A DNA stretch of 64,000 nucleotides from positions 62,001 through 126,000 of the forward strand of contig NZ_QPII01000004.1 in the NCBI RefSeq assembly GCF_003336675.1. Direction: 5' to 3'. This document shows, piece after piece, positions 63,935-64,000 of the stretch. This DNA is from Billgrantia montanilacus (GTDB lineage Bacteria; Pseudomonadota; Gammaproteobacteria; Pseudomonadales; Halomonadaceae). The notes below the pieces were generated by a model that did no database searches, had not been told where the DNA came from, and worked only from the letters and a program-made list of their open reading frames with translations. The position numbers and the translations under genes are program-made. Every line of letters starts with the position of its first letter. Position 1 is the first letter of the stretch.

Positions 63935-64000
63935 GGGCTATACAACATGACCGGATACAGGCAATACGCATGATCAGGCATGAACAGAGAGAGTGGATCC

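Overview
The window looks like chromosomal DNA of a halophilic or marine gammaproteobacterium of the Halomonas type. The reasons are high GC, dense short-spaced operons, and family content such as a PA4780-type RIO kinase, a DUF3008 protein, an ArgP/ArgO pair, a DUF2157-DUF4401-GDYXXLXY trio and FolE2. The genus is an inference from gene content only. I saw no rRNA, tRNA, CRISPR array, intact transposase or prophage.

Layout. 1-2.5 kb: a partial small protein, a LysE exporter and a DadA-like oxidase. 2.7-4.5 kb: a HipBA toxin-antitoxin pair with three palindromic operators exactly 50 bp apart. 4.6-7.2 kb: an operon of CobW GTPase, WD40 protein, conserved hypothetical and DUF1289 behind a probable Zur box. 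7.5-8.3 kb: a lipoprotein and the ruins of a second hipBA. 8.3-14.5 kb: a tripartite RND efflux operon ending in an AraC gene that has lost its N-terminal domain. 14.6-17.9 kb: divergent MipA/OmpV protein, response regulator and histidine kinase, with clear recombination scars on both sides of the kinase. 18-20.8 kb: cold-shock protein, then a second Zur box with a second CobW GTPase and the zinc-independent GTP cyclohydrolase FolE2. 21-30 kb: YcaQ-like glycosylase, MscS channel, secreted acidic protein, DUF2157/DUF4401/GDYXXLXY membrane operon, VIT-family transporter and Vat-type acetyltransferase.

30-38 kb: a TPR protein and AraC regulator (divergent), then a flavin monooxygenase facing a sigma-54 activator with a recognisable -24/-12 promoter and repeated upstream activator palindromes, and a YghU-type glutathione transferase. 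38-42 kb: a sulfur-themed island (ArsR-rhodanese fusion, DsrE protein, two MFS transporters, a cysteine desulfurase scrap). 43-46 kb: a HIT pseudogene, a diguanylate cyclase preceded by a strongly structured terminated leader, RlpA-like protein and small hypotheticals. 46-57.5 kb: a giant AsmA protein, a CurA-like reductase, ArgP/ArgO, a zinc-ribbon protein and a porin / periplasmic binding protein / GGDEF-EAL operon. 57.5-64 kb: dihydrolipoyl dehydrogenase, DbpA helicase, RIO kinase, DUF3008, a catalytically degenerate GGDEF-EAL protein and a tautomerase.

Two themes stand out. The first is regulation: zinc-starvation (Zur) control at two loci, a self-contained sigma-54 module, and several c-di-GMP proteins. 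The second is decay: at least nine gene remnants (HAD, hipBA, AraC, kinase/regulator ends, NTF2, aldo-keto reductase, esterase-like, sterol desaturase, cysteine desulfurase, HIT, MEDS) lie at the joins between intact operons, so the breakpoints of past insertions and deletions can be read directly.
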